Positions 62,985 through 64,000 of a stretch of 64,000 nucleotides of DNA are shown here, piece after piece (positions within the stretch are counted from its first letter, which is position 1; each line of letters starts with the position of its first letter). The DNA is from Membranipora membranacea (taxonomy: Eukaryota > Bryozoa > Gymnolaemata > Cheilostomatida > Membraniporidae): assembly GCA_914767715.1 (NCBI GenBank), contig OU612067.1, positions 20,033,001 to 20,097,000 on the forward strand, in the 5' to 3' direction. The position numbers and the translations under genes were made by a program. Below the pieces are notes generated by a model, which worked only from the letters and a program-made list of their open reading frames with translations, was not told where the DNA came from and searched no databases.

Positions 62985-63393
62985 TTCGACCTTCAACCAG
63001 AAGCGCTAAATGAAATCCGAGGATGTCAAGACAGAATATGATCATGAATAGCTACTGAACAAATATAGCTTGCAAGTTGAGCTCTTGAAACAGCAAATAA
63101 TAGCTTGTAAGGTAACTGAACCCTTCAAGTAACCTAGTAATCTTCGATAAATACAAGTCTTCATGGTTAGCTGAGTACATTTTAACAATTACAATAACCA
63201 GATTCCTCTTAACTTAGAGTATATGACAGAGCAGACCCTTGCTTGCAGTGCAGTCGTATTTAATATGAATAGGTGCTTATTATTTCAAATGTCGATGACC
63301 AACATGCAAAGGCGTAGGGAGCAATTAAACCTCCCTGCCGGCTATTCTAAGTTTTGTGTTCAAATTCAAATGTAGCACTACTTTTCATATCGT

Positions 63394-63747
63394 ATTCAAC
63401 AAAGGTAGCCTGAGAATCAAACATGCAAGGTGTAGAATCTAATAAGTGATGTTGATGTTATGGGAGCGGCTCTGGTGCAATTGCAAAGGCAAAGGTTTTT
63501 CAATCAAATCCAGGCTGCTCTTTGGGGTTTCAGGAAGGGCATCCGACCTCAAATGCTCCTGTGCCCCATCAGGATCCAGTCTGTAGACCCTTACTGATAC
63601 CGGAAAAAAAAACAAGCAACATCAAGGTTTCTCACATGATATCACAGGGTATCGAGACTACAAATGGACGTGAGTTTATTCAACAAAGATAGCCTGAGAA
63701 TCAAACGTGCAAGGTGTAGAATTTAGGGAGTGATGTTTATGTTATGT
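63394..63747. repeat. About 70-bp direct repeat flanking a non-LTR 3' fragment
   Basis: Copy 1 (63394-63465) and copy 2 (63678-63747) share AGCCTGAGAATCAAAC, GTGCAAGGTGTAGAAT-type blocks and GTGATGTT. The 212 bp between them contain CAGGAAGGGCATCCGAC, a 3' signature of RTE-type elements, ending in an A-run near 63603. Confidence 0.65.
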
Positions 63748-64000
63748 TAGGAGGAGATATCACTGATTGTGTTTCATTTTTAGCCGCACTCTGCCCTTTG
63801 GAACCTTACCGTAAGCAACTCTAAATGCCGGCTTACTGGATACTGCTGCAGATACTGAGGATGGCTAATATCAGAGAAGATGGCTAACACATAACCTGGA
63901 ATTCAGGCCAACAGTGGGGCCTTGTCTGTATTATGGGTTGTGTTAGATATTGCTTCTGTTGTGTTATCTATTCATGAATCACCATTGTACTTTTCTGAAT

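Noticed and set aside
12660-63820. Recurring GGCAACTC octamer at several places
   Set aside because: Only about four exact copies (near 12665, 20160, 23469 and 59310) with unrelated flanks, which is not clearly above chance.
1-64000. CRISPR arrays, bacterial operons, rRNA genes or intact tRNA genes
   Set aside because: None found. tRNA-like box pairs all belong to SINEs with unrelated bodies, and the spliced genes show nuclear animal DNA.

Overview
This window is nuclear DNA from an animal. Genes are split by GT-AG introns, the composition is AT-rich, and tRNA-derived SINEs, non-LTR retrotransposon remnants and foldback elements are scattered through introns and intergenic DNA. The gene set (ciliary IFT54, GDP-glucose phosphorylase, mitochondrial ALAS with heme regulatory motifs, progestin-receptor-type PAQR proteins, an SLC16-like transporter) fits a bilaterian invertebrate, probably a marine lophotrochozoan. 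That placement is inference. All exon models were built by hand from splice sites, reading phase and family similarity.

Layout: 266-7258 (-) holds the 5' half of TRAF3IP1/IFT54, which runs off the left edge. 9175-12908 (-) is a three-exon leucine-rich-repeat gene. 14049-20130 (+) is GDPGP1 in ten exons. 21917-29905 (-) is ALAS in ten exons, tail-to-tail with GDPGP1. 30.0-34.2 kb has no recognisable gene. 34452-35456 (+) and 37204-38208 (-) are two near-identical PAQR genes with intronless coding regions, facing each other; a third, truncated copy lies at 54940-55122 (+). 41970-44634 (-) is a decayed non-LTR retrotransposon. 46074-52613 (+) is a ten-exon monocarboxylate-transporter-like gene. 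55452-58331 (-) is a partly resolved gene for an unrecognised single-pass membrane protein. 61413-62984 (-) is a complete but unusually divergent eIF5A gene.

The genes do not form a pathway. ALAS, GDPGP1 and eIF5A are housekeeping-type genes; the PAQR cluster and the unresolved membrane protein are signalling-type genes. The most notable points are the divergent eIF5A hypusine loop, the inverted PAQR pair (one copy with a candidate TAATG upstream ORF), several palindromic element families present in two or three copies, and repeats that appear to supply or sit against splice signals. No wholly new system is evident.
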